Shown here: in pieces, positions 1-8,595 of the stretch | Layout of the letters: every line of letters begins with the position of its first letter | Numbering within the stretch: the stretch's first letter is position 1 | Assembly (NCBI GenBank): GCA_021793515.1 | Contig: JAJYSP010000026.1 | Location: forward strand, 1 to 34,051 | Reading direction: 5' to 3' | Length of the DNA: 34,051 nucleotides | Origin: Actinomycetes bacterium | GTDB taxonomy: Bacteria; Actinomycetota; Acidimicrobiia; Acidimicrobiales; RAAP-2 | The notes under the pieces: generated by a model | Databases searched by the model: none | The model's input: the letters and a program-made list of their open reading frames with translations, nothing else | Told to the model about the DNA's origin: nothing | Position numbers and translations under genes: made by a program

Positions 1-2
1 TC

Positions 3-38
3 GGCTTCGAGGTCAACATCGCACCTACGGCCGCCTAG
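3..38 (+). CDS. possible C-terminal tail of an upstream gene
   Basis: The first bases read in frame as GFEVNIAPTAA followed by TAG. This is compatible with the last residues of a protein that starts left of the window. It is too short to recognise, and other frames through the same bases are also possible. It would converge on the minus-strand gene that ends at 75. Confidence 0.25.
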   Translation, partial: GFEVNIAPTAA

Positions 39-74
39 TTCTTCCCACGAACTCATCGTTCAGAACTTTCACCA

Positions 75-1031
75 TCATGTACTCGCACGCCCAAAGTCGG
101 CTGCGACTTGGGGCATTTCATTCCAGACACCGCCGGTGCCCGCCCAGAGTTCGTAGTACTCGGCGCCGAGGGTCTTGACGGCGAGGCTCGCGAGGTACGC
201 GGCGACCGTCGAGAAGTCGTGTTCCTTGACCATGGTGTTGATCACGCCGTGGATGGTCCGGTTCGCGGCGAAAAGGAACGAGAGGCCCGGGTCGTCCGGG
301 GTGAGTAACAGCGCGCCGCAGTCGAGGTCCTCTAGGGCGTCGATCGCGTCGTCGACGAAGCCCTGGGCGATGACACGTCCGTGCTGGGGCGCGATCATCC
401 GCGGGGCCACGGCGCGCACTGCGAGCAGCGCGTGGGCGAGGACGTCGCGACTCGCCACGGAGTACTCGTGGAAGCGCTGGATCGCGTCAATGTTCGCGGT
501 GTCGTCGACGAAGAGCGACTGACCAGACTCGAAGCTCCCGAAGAGGTCCGAGCTGAAGAGCACCTTGGATCGCTCGTCGAAGGTGGCGAACGCGCCGGCC
601 GAACGCAGGTAGGGCGTGAGCAGGAACTGGAGGGTCCGATCATCCAGTTCGAGCCGGTGACGGTCGTCGTCGATGCTGCGGTAGGGCAGGTCGAAGCCCG
701 CGCGGCGCAGCGCCCCGTGGGCGCGCCAGTGGGTGACGATCGAGGCCTCGGGGTGTAGGCCACGCGCGAGGAGGTGGGGTAGCGCCGCGACCTTGTCGAC
801 GTCGGGTTGGGAGCAGACGACCCAGCGGACGTTTCGCAGGCCGACCACCGCGTTGATCTTGTCCGCGGTCGCTTCAGCGCAGAGTGAGGAGCCGGGGTCG
901 ATGACGACCGAGCGGTCACCCTGTTCGATCAGGTAGGTGTTGCTCTGGAACGTCCCGTCGGCCATCGCCGCTCCGACCCACCACGTGCGGTCGTCGAGCT
1001 CTATGCCTCGGTCGTACAACTGGTCGCTCAC
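75..1031 (-). CDS. ODP-type metallo-beta-lactamase-fold protein with a degraded metal site
   Basis: This 318-residue protein has the metallo-beta-lactamase fold of the ODP (oxygen-binding di-iron) family. Recognisable pieces are the N-terminal strands with NTYLIE and VVIDPGSS (about residues 31-49), FSSDLFG near the middle and APQHG further on, followed by a C-terminal extension of about 80 residues. The site that normally supplies the first metal ligands (H-x-D/E-x-D-H) reads CSQPDVDK at 73-80, and the loop that usually carries another His reads YLRSAG. Only part of the di-iron ligand set is left, so it may have lost redox activity and act as a sensor or structural protein. I chose the GTG at 1031 because a GGAGGGG ribosome site lies just upstream. 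A longer reading to 1136 adds a low-complexity, unlikely N-terminus. It diverges from the MmpL gene. Fold assignment is firm; function is unknown. Confidence 0.75.
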   Translation of the reverse strand: MSDQLYDRGIELDDRTWWVGAAMADGTFQSNTYLIEQGDRSVVIDPGSSLCAEATADKINAVVGLRNVRWVVCSQPDVDKVAALPHLLARGLHPEASIVTHWRAHGALRRAGFDLPYRSIDDDRHRLELDDRTLQFLLTPYLRSAGAFATFDERSKVLFSSDLFGSFESGQSLFVDDTANIDAIQRFHEYSVASRDVLAHALLAVRAVAPRMIAPQHGRVIAQGFVDDAIDALEDLDCGALLLTPDDPGLSFLFAANRTIHGVINTMVKEHDFSTVAAYLASLAVKTLGAEYYELWAGTGGVWNEMPQVAADFGRAST

Positions 1032-1050
1032 GGTATCTGGCCCCTCCAGT

Positions 1051-1105
1051 CGGTGCGTGCACCGGCATCCCGATGCATGACTAGCACCGACGGGCCCGCC
1101 GGTGC
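1051..1105. promoter_or_regulatory. cluster of CGGTGC/GCACCG half-sites between divergent genes
   Basis: CGGTGC at 1051-1056 and GCACCG at 1059-1064 form a perfect palindrome around GT. GCACCG at 1084-1089 and CGGTGC at 1100-1105 form a second inverted pair with a 10-base gap. The cluster sits in the 198-base region between the ODP-type gene (minus) and the MmpL gene (plus). It could be an operator serving both promoters. GC-rich DNA yields such pairs by chance, so confidence is low. Confidence 0.35.
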
Positions 1106-1190
1106 GGCCACGGACGGCGGATTTTCGCGGCGCCACGTTGCGCGTCGGGCAACGAGAACGACCAAGCGCATATTCGTCCTCGACATTTCG

Positions 1191-1196
1191 TATGAT
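1191..1196 (+). promoter_or_regulatory. candidate -10 element for the MmpL gene
   Basis: TATGAT lies 33 bases upstream of the ATG at 1230 and is the best -10 match in the intergenic region. No clear -35 hexamer is seen at the expected distance. Confidence 0.35.
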
Positions 1197-1229
1197 TCAG
1201 CGCACCTTCGAATCCGAAAGGACCGGTCG

Positions 1230-3305
1230 ATGCCCGGCTTTGCGCCAGCACCACGACGGCTAGCGAGCGCGGTGGCCACGGTCATCGTCGCGGTGGTGGT
1301 GGTCGCGGTGGTGCTCGGGCTGCGAGCCCCCACGGTGACCCAGCCCTCGGTCGTCGATGGGCTTCCGCACTCGAGCCAGTCCTGGCTCGCCGCTCAGCGG
1401 ATCGCGAGCCTGCCCGGCGCCCGTACCGAGGCCGCCGTCATCGTCTACCGGCGCGACGACGGTCGCCGGTTCAGCGCCGGTGAATTGACGACCTTACGCG
1501 CGTTGAGCGCGCGCCTAGTAGCGGCCGACGAGTCGGTGGCACCGACGAGCCGATCGGCTGGCCTCGGTCCACTCGTTCTCAGCCCCGACGGGTCGGTCGC
1601 ACTCGCCTCGATCGCGGTATCGACCGTGCCGAACCTCAACGTGGTCACCGACCGTATCCTGGCCATTCGCGCGGCCCTGGCCTCAAGCCTGCCACGAGGG
1701 ATCCAGAGCGCGGTGACGGGCGCGCCGGCGTTCACCGCCGACCTCGGACAGGTCTTCCACGGTGCCGACCACAAACTTTTGGTGACGACCGTGCTGGTAG
1801 TCGCGCTCTTGTTGATCGTCACGTACCGATCACCGTTGCTCTGGCTCGTGCCCCTCGCCGTGGTGGGTGCCGCCGACCAGGTGTCGTCGCACGTCGCAGC
1901 GCTGCTCGCGTCCCACGTGGGCGTTCGCCTCGACGGCGCCGCCACGGGCATCGCGGACGTGCTGGTCTTCGGCGCCGGTACTGATTACGCGTTGCTGCTC
2001 ATCGCACGGTATCGCGAGCAGTTGCACGGCGTGGAGGACCGCTTCGCGGCGATGCGCACCGCCCTCGCCAAGACGAGCGGTTCCATCGTCGCTTCGGGGA
2101 CGACGGTGACGATCAGCCTGGCCACGCTCTTTCTCGCCTCGATGGCGGGCACACGCGCCCTCGGGCTCGCCGGGGTGGTCGGGATCGTCTCGGCGATGGC
2201 GATGGTGTACTTCGTGCTGCCGGCGGCGCTCGCGCTCTGCGGGCGACGGGTGTTCTGGCCGCTGGTGCCCCGCGTCGGGGACATGACCAGGCGCGATGGT
2301 CGGGTGTTCGCACGAATCGCTGCCGCCGTCGCGAAGCGGCCGGGTGTCGTGGTCGCGGGGTCACTGACACTGCTCGCCCTCGCGTCGGTGGCGAACGTCG
2401 GCCTGCGCCAGGGTCTCTCGACCACCCAGCAGTTCACGGCGACCCCCGAATCGGTCGTCGGTCAGCGAATCCTCGCCTCGGCGTTCCCCGCCGGTAGTTC
2501 GGTGCCGGTCGTGATCGTCGTCGCGACGCGAAGCGCACCGGCCGCTGTGGCGGTGGCGCGCGCAGTGCCGGGGGTGGCCACGGTGAAGACGGCGGCGGCG
2601 AACGCGACCTGGACCGAGCTCGACGCCACGAGTACTGCGGCTCCAGGGTCGGCCGCGGCGTTCGGTGTCGTCACGTCGCTGCGCTCGGCTCTCGCCACGG
2701 TGGGCCACGCGCGCGCCGTCGTCGGCGGCGAGTCCGCGACGACGCTCGACGCCGAACGCGCCACCAACCGCGACACCTGGCTCCTCGTGCCCCTCGTCCT
2801 GCTCGTCGTGCTCGCGGTGTTGTTGGTCCTGCTGGGCTCCCTCGTCGCGCCACTACTCCTGCTCGCCACGGTGATCGCGTCCTTTTGCGCGGCGCTCGGT
2901 CTGGCGTGGCTCGTGTTCGTCCACGTGGACCACTACCCGGCGCTCGCCACCGGCGTGCCCTTCTACGCGTTCCTCTTCCTCGTCGCGCTCGGTGTCGACT
3001 ACAACATCTTTCTGGTGTCGCGGGCCAAGCAGGAGCGCGGGCCGCGCGGCGCAGTCGAGGGCATGATGACGGCCCTCACGTCGACCGGCGGGGTCATCAC
3101 CTCGGCCGGCGTGCTACTGGCCGCGGTCTTCGCGGTGTTGAGCGTGCTGCCGCTCATCGAGCTCACTCAGGTGGGCGTGATTGTCGGTCTCGGCGTGTTG
3201 CTGGACACGTTGCTCGTACGCACGGTGCTCGTCCCCGCCCTCGCGGCCGTGCTCGGCGAGCGATTCTGGTGGCCGTCGCGACGTCGCGTCGACGAGGTTG
3301 CGTGA
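1230..3305 (+). CDS. MMPL-family (RND superfamily) membrane transporter
   Basis: This 691-residue integral membrane protein has the two-fold repeat of MmpL/YdfJ transporters: one N-terminal helix (VATVIVAVVVVAVVLGL), a first extracytoplasmic domain, five helices, a second N-terminal-type helix (about residue 380), a second extracytoplasmic domain and five more helices. The proton-relay motif appears twice, as GTDYALLLIARYREQL in the first half and GVDYNIFLVSRAKQE in the second. Family members export lipids or hydrophobic compounds using the proton gradient; the substrate here cannot be read from sequence. I chose the ATG at 1230 because AAAGGA precedes it by about seven bases and it places the first helix near the N-terminus. 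An upstream in-frame ATG at 1053 would add 59 implausible residues. It diverges from the ODP-type gene and may share its control region. Confidence 0.92.
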   Translation: MPGFAPAPRRLASAVATVIVAVVVVAVVLGLRAPTVTQPSVVDGLPHSSQSWLAAQRIASLPGARTEAAVIVYRRDDGRRFSAGELTTLRALSARLVAADESVAPTSRSAGLGPLVLSPDGSVALASIAVSTVPNLNVVTDRILAIRAALASSLPRGIQSAVTGAPAFTADLGQVFHGADHKLLVTTVLVVALLLIVTYRSPLLWLVPLAVVGAADQVSSHVAALLASHVGVRLDGAATGIADVLVFGAGTDYALLLIARYREQLHGVEDRFAAMRTALAKTSGSIVASGTTVTISLATLFLASMAGTRALGLAGVVGIVSAMAMVYFVLPAALALCGRRVFWPLVPRVGDMTRRDGRVFARIAAAVAKRPGVVVAGSLTLLALASVANVGLRQGLSTTQQFTATPESVVGQRILASAFPAGSSVPVVIVVATRSAPAAVAVARAVPGVATVKTAAANATWTELDATSTAAPGSAAAFGVVTSLRSALATVGHARAVVGGESATTLDAERATNRDTWLLVPLVLLVVLAVLLVLLGSLVAPLLLLATVIASFCAALGLAWLVFVHVDHYPALATGVPFYAFLFLVALGVDYNIFLVSRAKQERGPRGAVEGMMTALTSTGGVITSAGVLLAAVFAVLSVLPLIELTQVGVIVGLGVLLDTLLVRTVLVPALAAVLGERFWWPSRRRVDEVA

Positions 3306-3316
3306 CGCGTTAAATA

Positions 3317-3344
3317 CGCGGCCCGGCGGTGGTCGTGGGCCGTG
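3317..3344 (+). terminator. GC-rich hairpin after the MmpL gene
   Basis: CGCGGCCC pairs with GGGCCGTG (one G-T pair) around a 12-base loop, starting 12 bases after the MmpL stop. There is no following T-run, so it is at best a weak or factor-assisted terminator. Confidence 0.35.
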
Positions 3345-3372
3345 ATCGTTACTCGGTGCAGTAGAACAGGGG

Positions 3373-3390
3373 GGCGGCAAAGACGCCGCC
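3373..3390 (+). promoter_or_regulatory. small leader hairpin next to the putA ribosome site
   Basis: GGCGGC and GCCGCC form a 6-bp stem with loop AAAGAC. It ends two bases before the GGAGG (3392-3396) used by the putA start at 3402. Such a stem may shape the leader RNA close to the ribosome site, but no known regulatory RNA family is recognised. Confidence 0.35.
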
Positions 3391-3401
3391 TGGAGGTAGC
3401 G

Positions 3402-6400
3402 ATGACTGCGGGTACCGACGTTTCACTCGATGAACTGGCTGAGGGCGCATGTGACGTCGTCACGACGATGCTCGCCGAAGCGGAGCGTCGTCGTCGGCGA
3501 CGCGACCGCGCGGCCCGGCGCCGATTCGTCGGACTCTTCCGTGACCCCTCCGCCCTTGACGTGACGATCGCACTGACCGACGAAGTCATGCGATTCACCT
3601 CGCGCGAGCCCGCGTTGCGGGTGCTGCGTACCGCGGCGCGACGGGCGAGCGCGCGCGGGCTCGGTCTGTGGAATGTCATTGGGTTGCGAGCGCTCGCCGC
3701 GCTGGGACCGCTCGCTCCGGCGACGGTGATCCACCTCGTGCGCTGGCGGGTGCGTCGGCTAAGCGCTGACCTCATCCTCGACGCGGCACCCGCAGCCCTG
3801 GGCCGACACGTGACGGTGCGTCGCCGCGAGGGCCTCGGGGTCAACGTCAACGTCGTCGGCGAGGCGGTGCTCGGCGAGGCCGAGGCGTCTGAGCGCCTCG
3901 CGCGGGTGCTCGACGTGATTGCCCGACCCGACGTCACCTACGTCTCGGTGAAGGTCTCGTCCATCGTCAGTCAGCTGACGACGATCGACCACGACGGGTC
4001 GCTCGAGCGTGTCGTCGAGCGGTTGACCGTGTTGCTGCGCGCCGCGCGCGATCACGGCGTCTTCGTGAATCTGGATATGGAGGAGTACCGAGATCTGCGT
4101 CTGACCATCGACGCGTTCCGAGCCGTGCTCGGCGAACCCGAGTTCGACCACCTGAGTGCGGGCGTCGTGCTCCAGGCGTACCTCCCCGATTCGCACGCTG
4201 CCTTCAACGAACTCGTCGACTGGGCGGTCGAGCGCTACGCGCGTACCGGCACCGCCATCAAGGTCCGCCTGGTGAAGGGGGCCAACCTCGCCGTCGAGCA
4301 CGTTGAGGCCGAGCTCCACGGATGGCGGGCCGCGCCCTATGACACTAAGGCCGACGTCGACGCGAGCTACGCGCGGCTCATCGACGTCGCGCTGCGGCCG
4401 GCGAACGCGGCCGCAGTGCGCATTGGCGTGGCCAGCCACAACCTCTTCCACGTCGCGTGGGCGATCGCGGTTGCGCGCGCGCGGGGGGTTGAGGACCAGC
4501 TGGACGTCGAGATGCTCGAGGGCATGGCCCCCGCGGAGGCCGCCGTGCTGGCAGGTGCCGGTCATCGGGTGCTGCTCTACGCGCCGGTCACCAACGAGGA
4601 CGACTTCGCCGCCGCGGTGGCCTACCTCGTGCGTCGTCTCGACGAGAACACCGCCCCCGAGAACTACCTACGCGCGGCGTTCACGATCGCCCATGACCCC
4701 GCGGTCTACGCGGACCAGCGGCGACGCTTCCTCGCGTCGATCGCGGACCGCCACCACCTCGACACGAGCCGTCGCCGGGGAGTCCTGGTCGATGATTCCG
4801 ATCGGTTCACCAACGTCGCCGACGGCGACCCTACGGACCGCATCTTCGTCGCAGCGGTGCGTCACGCGGCCAGTGAGCTCGCCGAGGCGCGCGACGGAAT
4901 TATCGGCGACGACACCGTCGTCGTGGTCGGTGAGCCCGAGGACTTCGAGCTCGGCGAGGATCCCAACACCGGTGAGTCGTGGTACCGCTACCGCGTGGCG
5001 AGTGTCGCGGGGGTCGATGCGGCGGTCGCGCGCGCCCGTGACGCCCAGCCCGACTGGAGTGCCCGTGACGTCCTTGACCGACGACGGCTGTTCGAGGCCG
5101 CGGCGGCCTTGCTGGTCGACCGTCGAGCGGAACTCATCGCGGTGATGGGCCGTGACGGCGGAAAGACCGTCGCCGAGGCCGACCCCGAGGTGAGTGAGGG
5201 AGTCGACTACCTGCGCTACTACGCGGGCCACCCGGCCGACGAGTCCTCGAGTGCGCTCGGGGTCGTGCTCGTCGTGCCACCGTGGAACTTCCCCTTCGCC
5301 ATTCCCCTCGGCGGGGTGGCGGCCGCCCTCGCCGCGGGCAATGCCGTGATCCTCAAGCCCGCGCCCGAGGCGGTCGCTACCGGCTGGGCGATCGTCAACG
5401 CGTTGTGGGACGCGGGCGTACCCCGCAACGTCCTCCAGTTCGTCCCGACCCGTGACGACGAGGTCGGCCGTCACCTCGTGACCCACGACGGCGTCGACGC
5501 GGTGATCCTGACGGGCTCCTTTGACACGGCCGTGCTCTTTACGACGTGGAAGCCCTCGATCAATCTGCTCGCCGAGACGAGCGGCAAGAACGCGATGGTG
5601 ATCACGAGCGCCGCCGACGTGGACGTCGCGGTGAAAGACCTCGTGCAATCGGCGTTCGGCCACGCCGGCCAGAAGTGCAGCGCCGCGAGCCTCGCCATCA
5701 TCGACCGCGCCACCGCCGACAACCCGCGGTTCTGGTCGCAATTGACCGACGCCGTCACCACGTTGGTCGTCGGCGCGGCCGACGACCTCGCCACGTCCGT
5801 CGGTCCGGTCATTCACCCGCCGGTCGGGGCGCTCGAACGCGCCCTCGGTCTCGAGGCCTCGGAGCGGTGGCTCGTCGAGCCGCGGCGCGTCGACGACGCC
5901 GGTCGCCTGTGGCGCCCGGGGGTCAAGGTCGGTGTGACCCCCGGATCCTGGACGCACCAGAACGAGTGGTTCGGACCGGTCCTCGGGGTGATGACCGCCC
6001 CGGACCTCGCTACCGCGATCCAGTGGCAGAACGACATCCCCTACGGGCTGACCGGTGGTCTGCACTCGCTTGACCGCGCCGAGTGCGAGCAGTGGCTCAA
6101 CGGCGTCGAGGTCGGCAACGCCTACGTGAACCGAGGCATCACCGGCGCGGTGGTCGGACGCCAGCCCTTCGGCGGGTGGCGGCGCAGCAGCGTCGGACCC
6201 ACGGCGAAGGCGGGCGGGCCCAACTATGTGTCGTGTCTGCGGCGCTGGCCCCCGTTGAGCGACGTCGACGCGGCGAACGCCTCGCTACTCGCGTGGTTCG
6301 AGTCGTCGGGGTCCCGGGCGATCGACGAGAGTGGACTCGCGGCCGAGCGCAACCTGCACCGATACCGTCGCGCCACGCGTCCCTTCGTCGTGCGGGTGGA

Positions 6401-6773
6401 CGTCGACGTCGATCCCGCGGTCGTGGCGTTCCTCTGGCGCGTCGTGGAGACCCTCGGGGTCACCCTGCGCTTCAGCGCGCCCGCGCCCGTCGCCGCGGTA
6501 CCCGGCGCGACCGTGGAGAGCGTCGAGGAACTCATAGCGCGCGCGCACGGCATCGCTCGGGTGCGCTGGCTGAGCGCCGAAGCGGCACCGAGCGAACAGT
6601 TCGTGGCGCGCGGGGTCACGCTCGACCGGCGACCGCTCGCCCAGGCTGGCGCCGTCGAGGGGCCGCGCTGGCTGCTCGAGCAGAGCGTGGCGATCACCAA
6701 CCACCGCTACGGCACGATTGGGGCTGGTCCCGCGCCGCGGTGCCCCGGTCTGGGCGAGGTCGGAGAGCGCTGA
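3402..6773 (+). CDS. putA: bifunctional proline dehydrogenase / L-glutamate gamma-semialdehyde dehydrogenase (PutA)
   Basis: This 1123-residue fused enzyme oxidises proline to pyrroline-5-carboxylate (FAD) and then to glutamate (NAD). Residues about 1-90 form an N-terminal arm. The proline dehydrogenase barrel spans about 110-420, with KVSS, FVNLDMEE, LVKGANL, LEGMAP and the DENTAPENYLR signature near 414. The aldehyde dehydrogenase module spans about 510-950, with VVPPWNFP (about 624), catalytic Glu725 in ETSGKN and catalytic Cys759 in GQKCSA. The last roughly 150 residues resemble the C-terminal domain of long (type B) PutAs. No DNA-binding ribbon-helix-helix domain precedes the barrel, so it should not be an autorepressor. 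The ATG at 3402 has GGAGG five bases upstream; an in-frame ATG at 3342 lacks one. Proline degradation is often split between two genes in actinobacteria, so the fusion is notable. GabT downstream may also feed glutamate metabolism. Confidence 0.93.
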   Translation: MTAGTDVSLDELAEGACDVVTTMLAEAERRRRRRDRAARRRFVGLFRDPSALDVTIALTDEVMRFTSREPALRVLRTAARRASARGLGLWNVIGLRALAALGPLAPATVIHLVRWRVRRLSADLILDAAPAALGRHVTVRRREGLGVNVNVVGEAVLGEAEASERLARVLDVIARPDVTYVSVKVSSIVSQLTTIDHDGSLERVVERLTVLLRAARDHGVFVNLDMEEYRDLRLTIDAFRAVLGEPEFDHLSAGVVLQAYLPDSHAAFNELVDWAVERYARTGTAIKVRLVKGANLAVEHVEAELHGWRAAPYDTKADVDASYARLIDVALRPANAAAVRIGVASHNLFHVAWAIAVARARGVEDQLDVEMLEGMAPAEAAVLAGAGHRVLLYAPVTNEDDFAAAVAYLVRRLDENTAPENYLRAAFTIAHDPAVYADQRRRFLASIADRHHLDTSRRRGVLVDDSDRFTNVADGDPTDRIFVAAVRHAASELAEARDGIIGDDTVVVVGEPEDFELGEDPNTGESWYRYRVASVAGVDAAVARARDAQPDWSARDVLDRRRLFEAAAALLVDRRAELIAVMGRDGGKTVAEADPEVSEGVDYLRYYAGHPADESSSALGVVLVVPPWNFPFAIPLGGVAAALAAGNAVILKPAPEAVATGWAIVNALWDAGVPRNVLQFVPTRDDEVGRHLVTHDGVDAVILTGSFDTAVLFTTWKPSINLLAETSGKNAMVITSAADVDVAVKDLVQSAFGHAGQKCSAASLAIIDRATADNPRFWSQLTDAVTTLVVGAADDLATSVGPVIHPPVGALERALGLEASERWLVEPRRVDDAGRLWRPGVKVGVTPGSWTHQNEWFGPVLGVMTAPDLATAIQWQNDIPYGLTGGLHSLDRAECEQWLNGVEVGNAYVNRGITGAVVGRQPFGGWRRSSVGPTAKAGGPNYVSCLRRWPPLSDVDAANASLLAWFESSGSRAIDESGLAAERNLHRYRRATRPFVVRVDVDVDPAVVAFLWRVVETLGVTLRFSAPAPVAAVPGATVESVEELIARAHGIARVRWLSAEAAPSEQFVARGVTLDRRPLAQAGAVEGPRWLLEQSVAITNHRYGTIGAGPAPRCPGLGEVGER

Positions 6774-6794
6774 CGAGCGCTTTGGTAGTGTTGC

Positions 6795-6814
6795 GGGGTC
6801 ATGTTCGTGACCCC
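6795..6814. promoter_or_regulatory. perfect 7-bp hairpin between putA and sqdB
   Basis: GGGGTCA and TGACCCC pair around TGTTCG, starting 22 bases after the putA stop and 53 bases before the sqdB start. It has no T-tract. It could be a short terminator, a processing site or a dyad operator for sqdB. Confidence 0.4.
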
Positions 6815-6867
6815 GACTTCGGTTCGCGGGACTACGCACGTCGTGACCGGAACAAAAGGAGCAGGGC

Positions 6868-8064
6868 GTGAAGGTCCTCGTACTGGGTGGTGACGGCTTC
6901 TGTGGTTGGCCGACCTCGCTGCACTTGTCAGACATCGGCCACGACGTGACGATCGTCGACAACCTGAGCCGTCGGGCGATCGACATCGAGCTGGAGGTGG
7001 AGTCGCTCACCCCGATCCGCCCCATCGGTGAGCGCATCGCGGTCTGGCGCGAGCTCACGGGCAAGGAGATCGGCTTCGTTCGTCTCGACCTCGCCGAGGA
7101 GTACGACCGCTTCGAGGCACTACTGCGCGACGTCCAGCCCGACGCCATCGTCCACTTCGGGGAGCAGCGCGCCGCGCCGTACTCGATGCGCAACATCGCG
7201 GCGAAGCGCTACACGGTCGACAACAACGTGCGCGGCACGCACAATGTGCTTGCGGCCATCGCCGAGACGGGACAGGACATCGCGCTCGTCCACCTGGGCA
7301 CGATGGGCGTCTACGGCTACGGCTGGTCGGGCTCGGCCCCGATTCCCGAGGGCTACCTGACCGTGAAGGTCCCCACGCCCGACGGTGAGATCGACCGCGA
7401 GATCCTGCACCCCGCGAACCCCGGCTCGGTCTACCACCTCACCAAGACCCTCGACCAGCTGCTCTTCGCCTTCTACACCTCCAATGACCAGATCCGCGTC
7501 ACCGACCTGCACCAGGGGATCGTCTGGGGTACCCAGACGCCCCAGACCGTGCGCGACGAGCGCCTGATCAACCGCTTCGACTACGACGGCGACTACGGGA
7601 CCGTGCTCAACCGGTTCTTGATGCAGGCGGCCATCGGCCACCCGCTGACGGTCCACGGCACGGGTGGCCAGACCCGCGCCTTCATCCACATTCGTGACAC
7701 GGTGCGCTGCATCCAGATCGCCCTCGAGAACCCGCCGGCGCGCGGCGAGAAGCCGAAGGTCTTCAACCAGGTGACCGAGACCTATCGCGTGCGCGACCTC
7801 GCGGCGTTGATCTCCTCGATGACCGGTGTCTCGGTCGCCAACCTGCCCAACCCACGACGTGAGGCCGTGGAGAACGAGCTCAACGTCAGTCGCGACCAGT
7901 TCCTCGCCCTCGGACTCAACCCGACGATGCTCTCCGAAGGACTTCTCGAGGAGATCCGCAACATCGCCGAGAAGTACCGGGACCGGGCCGACACGACCAA
8001 GATCATCGCGCGTTCAACGTGGCGCAAGGGCATGGAGACCTCGCCGGACCTGGTCGAGCACTAG
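6868..8064 (+). CDS. sqdB: UDP-sulfoquinovose synthase (SqdB/SQD1 type)
   Basis: This 398-residue NAD-dependent extended short-chain dehydrogenase should convert UDP-glucose plus sulfite to UDP-sulfoquinovose, the head-group donor of the sulfolipid SQDG. The Rossmann motif GGDGFCGWPT begins at residue 7 and is the SqdB form. The catalytic trio is Thr145 (LGTMGVYG), Tyr189 and Lys193 (YHLTK). Further family signatures are DLHQGIVWG, RFDYDGDYGTVLNRF, GHPLTVHG, GGQTRAFIHIRDTV and the C-terminal STWRKG. Length and motif order match plant and cyanobacterial enzymes from end to end. The GTG at 6868 has AAAGGAG upstream. No sulfoquinovosyl-diacylglycerol synthase (SqdX/SqdD type) is next to it, so the acceptor step is either encoded elsewhere or UDP-sulfoquinovose goes to another glycoconjugate. 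Assignment is strong; the end product is inferred. Confidence 0.93.
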   Translation: MKVLVLGGDGFCGWPTSLHLSDIGHDVTIVDNLSRRAIDIELEVESLTPIRPIGERIAVWRELTGKEIGFVRLDLAEEYDRFEALLRDVQPDAIVHFGEQRAAPYSMRNIAAKRYTVDNNVRGTHNVLAAIAETGQDIALVHLGTMGVYGYGWSGSAPIPEGYLTVKVPTPDGEIDREILHPANPGSVYHLTKTLDQLLFAFYTSNDQIRVTDLHQGIVWGTQTPQTVRDERLINRFDYDGDYGTVLNRFLMQAAIGHPLTVHGTGGQTRAFIHIRDTVRCIQIALENPPARGEKPKVFNQVTETYRVRDLAALISSMTGVSVANLPNPRREAVENELNVSRDQFLALGLNPTMLSEGLLEEIRNIAEKYRDRADTTKIIARSTWRKGMETSPDLVEH

Positions 8065-8100
8065 GCGGCGTGCCGTCGGCGGACGTGTGAGACTCCGTCT

Positions 8101-8595
8101 ATGAGCAAACTCTACGAATACGTGCGTCACCCTCGGGCCGATGAGCTGCACGCGAGCAAGCCGGTCAAGACCGCAGACCTGCGACGCGTCCAGCACACGA
8201 ACCCCGTGGTGCGCTTCAACGCCCGCTTCGGGCTTCGCATCACGCTCGTGGTTGGCACCATGTGGGCGGCGTACATATTCACGATTCTCGCGCTCTTCGC
8301 CCTGCCGTCGGCGATCACGCAGGGTACGTACTTCGTCGTGGTGTGGCTCTCGAGCAGCTTCTTGCAGTTGGTCCTGTTGCCGATCATCATCGTCGGCCAG
8401 AACATCCAGGCCGCGGCGGCCGACAAGCGATCCGAGGAGACCTACAAGGACGCCGAAGCGGTGCTAAAGGAGTCCGAGGAGATCCAAAAGCACCTGCTCG
8501 CACAGGACCAGGCCATCTCGGAGATCGTCGCGCGCCTCGAACGGCTCTACGCGCACTTCGGGGTGTCCGACAACCCCGCTGACGCCTCGTCGTGA
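8101..8595 (+). CDS. DUF1003-like two-helix membrane protein with C-terminal coiled coil
   Basis: This 164-residue protein has a cytosolic N-terminus (about 1-50), two closely spaced membrane helices (about 52-75 and 80-100, the second containing LLPIIIVGQNIQAA), and a charged C-terminal segment rich in Glu, Lys and Gln (about 108-155) that should form a coiled coil. The helix pair followed by a conserved QN motif and charged tail resembles DUF1003 proteins; the biochemical role of that family is not established. It starts 36 bases after sqdB without a convincing ribosome site, so it may be co-transcribed with sqdB. Its TGA overlaps the GTG of the next small gene in the sequence GTGA, which suggests translational coupling. 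The family call is tentative. Confidence 0.75.
   Translation: MSKLYEYVRHPRADELHASKPVKTADLRRVQHTNPVVRFNARFGLRITLVVGTMWAAYIFTILALFALPSAITQGTYFVVVWLSSSFLQLVLLPIIIVGQNIQAAAADKRSEETYKDAEAVLKESEEIQKHLLAQDQAISEIVARLERLYAHFGVSDNPADASS

Noticed and set aside
4668-6065. 465-residue minus-strand ORF inside putA
   Set aside because: It is antisense to well-defined catalytic motifs of PutA and has the Gly/Arg/Asp/Val composition typical of antisense shadows in GC-rich genes.
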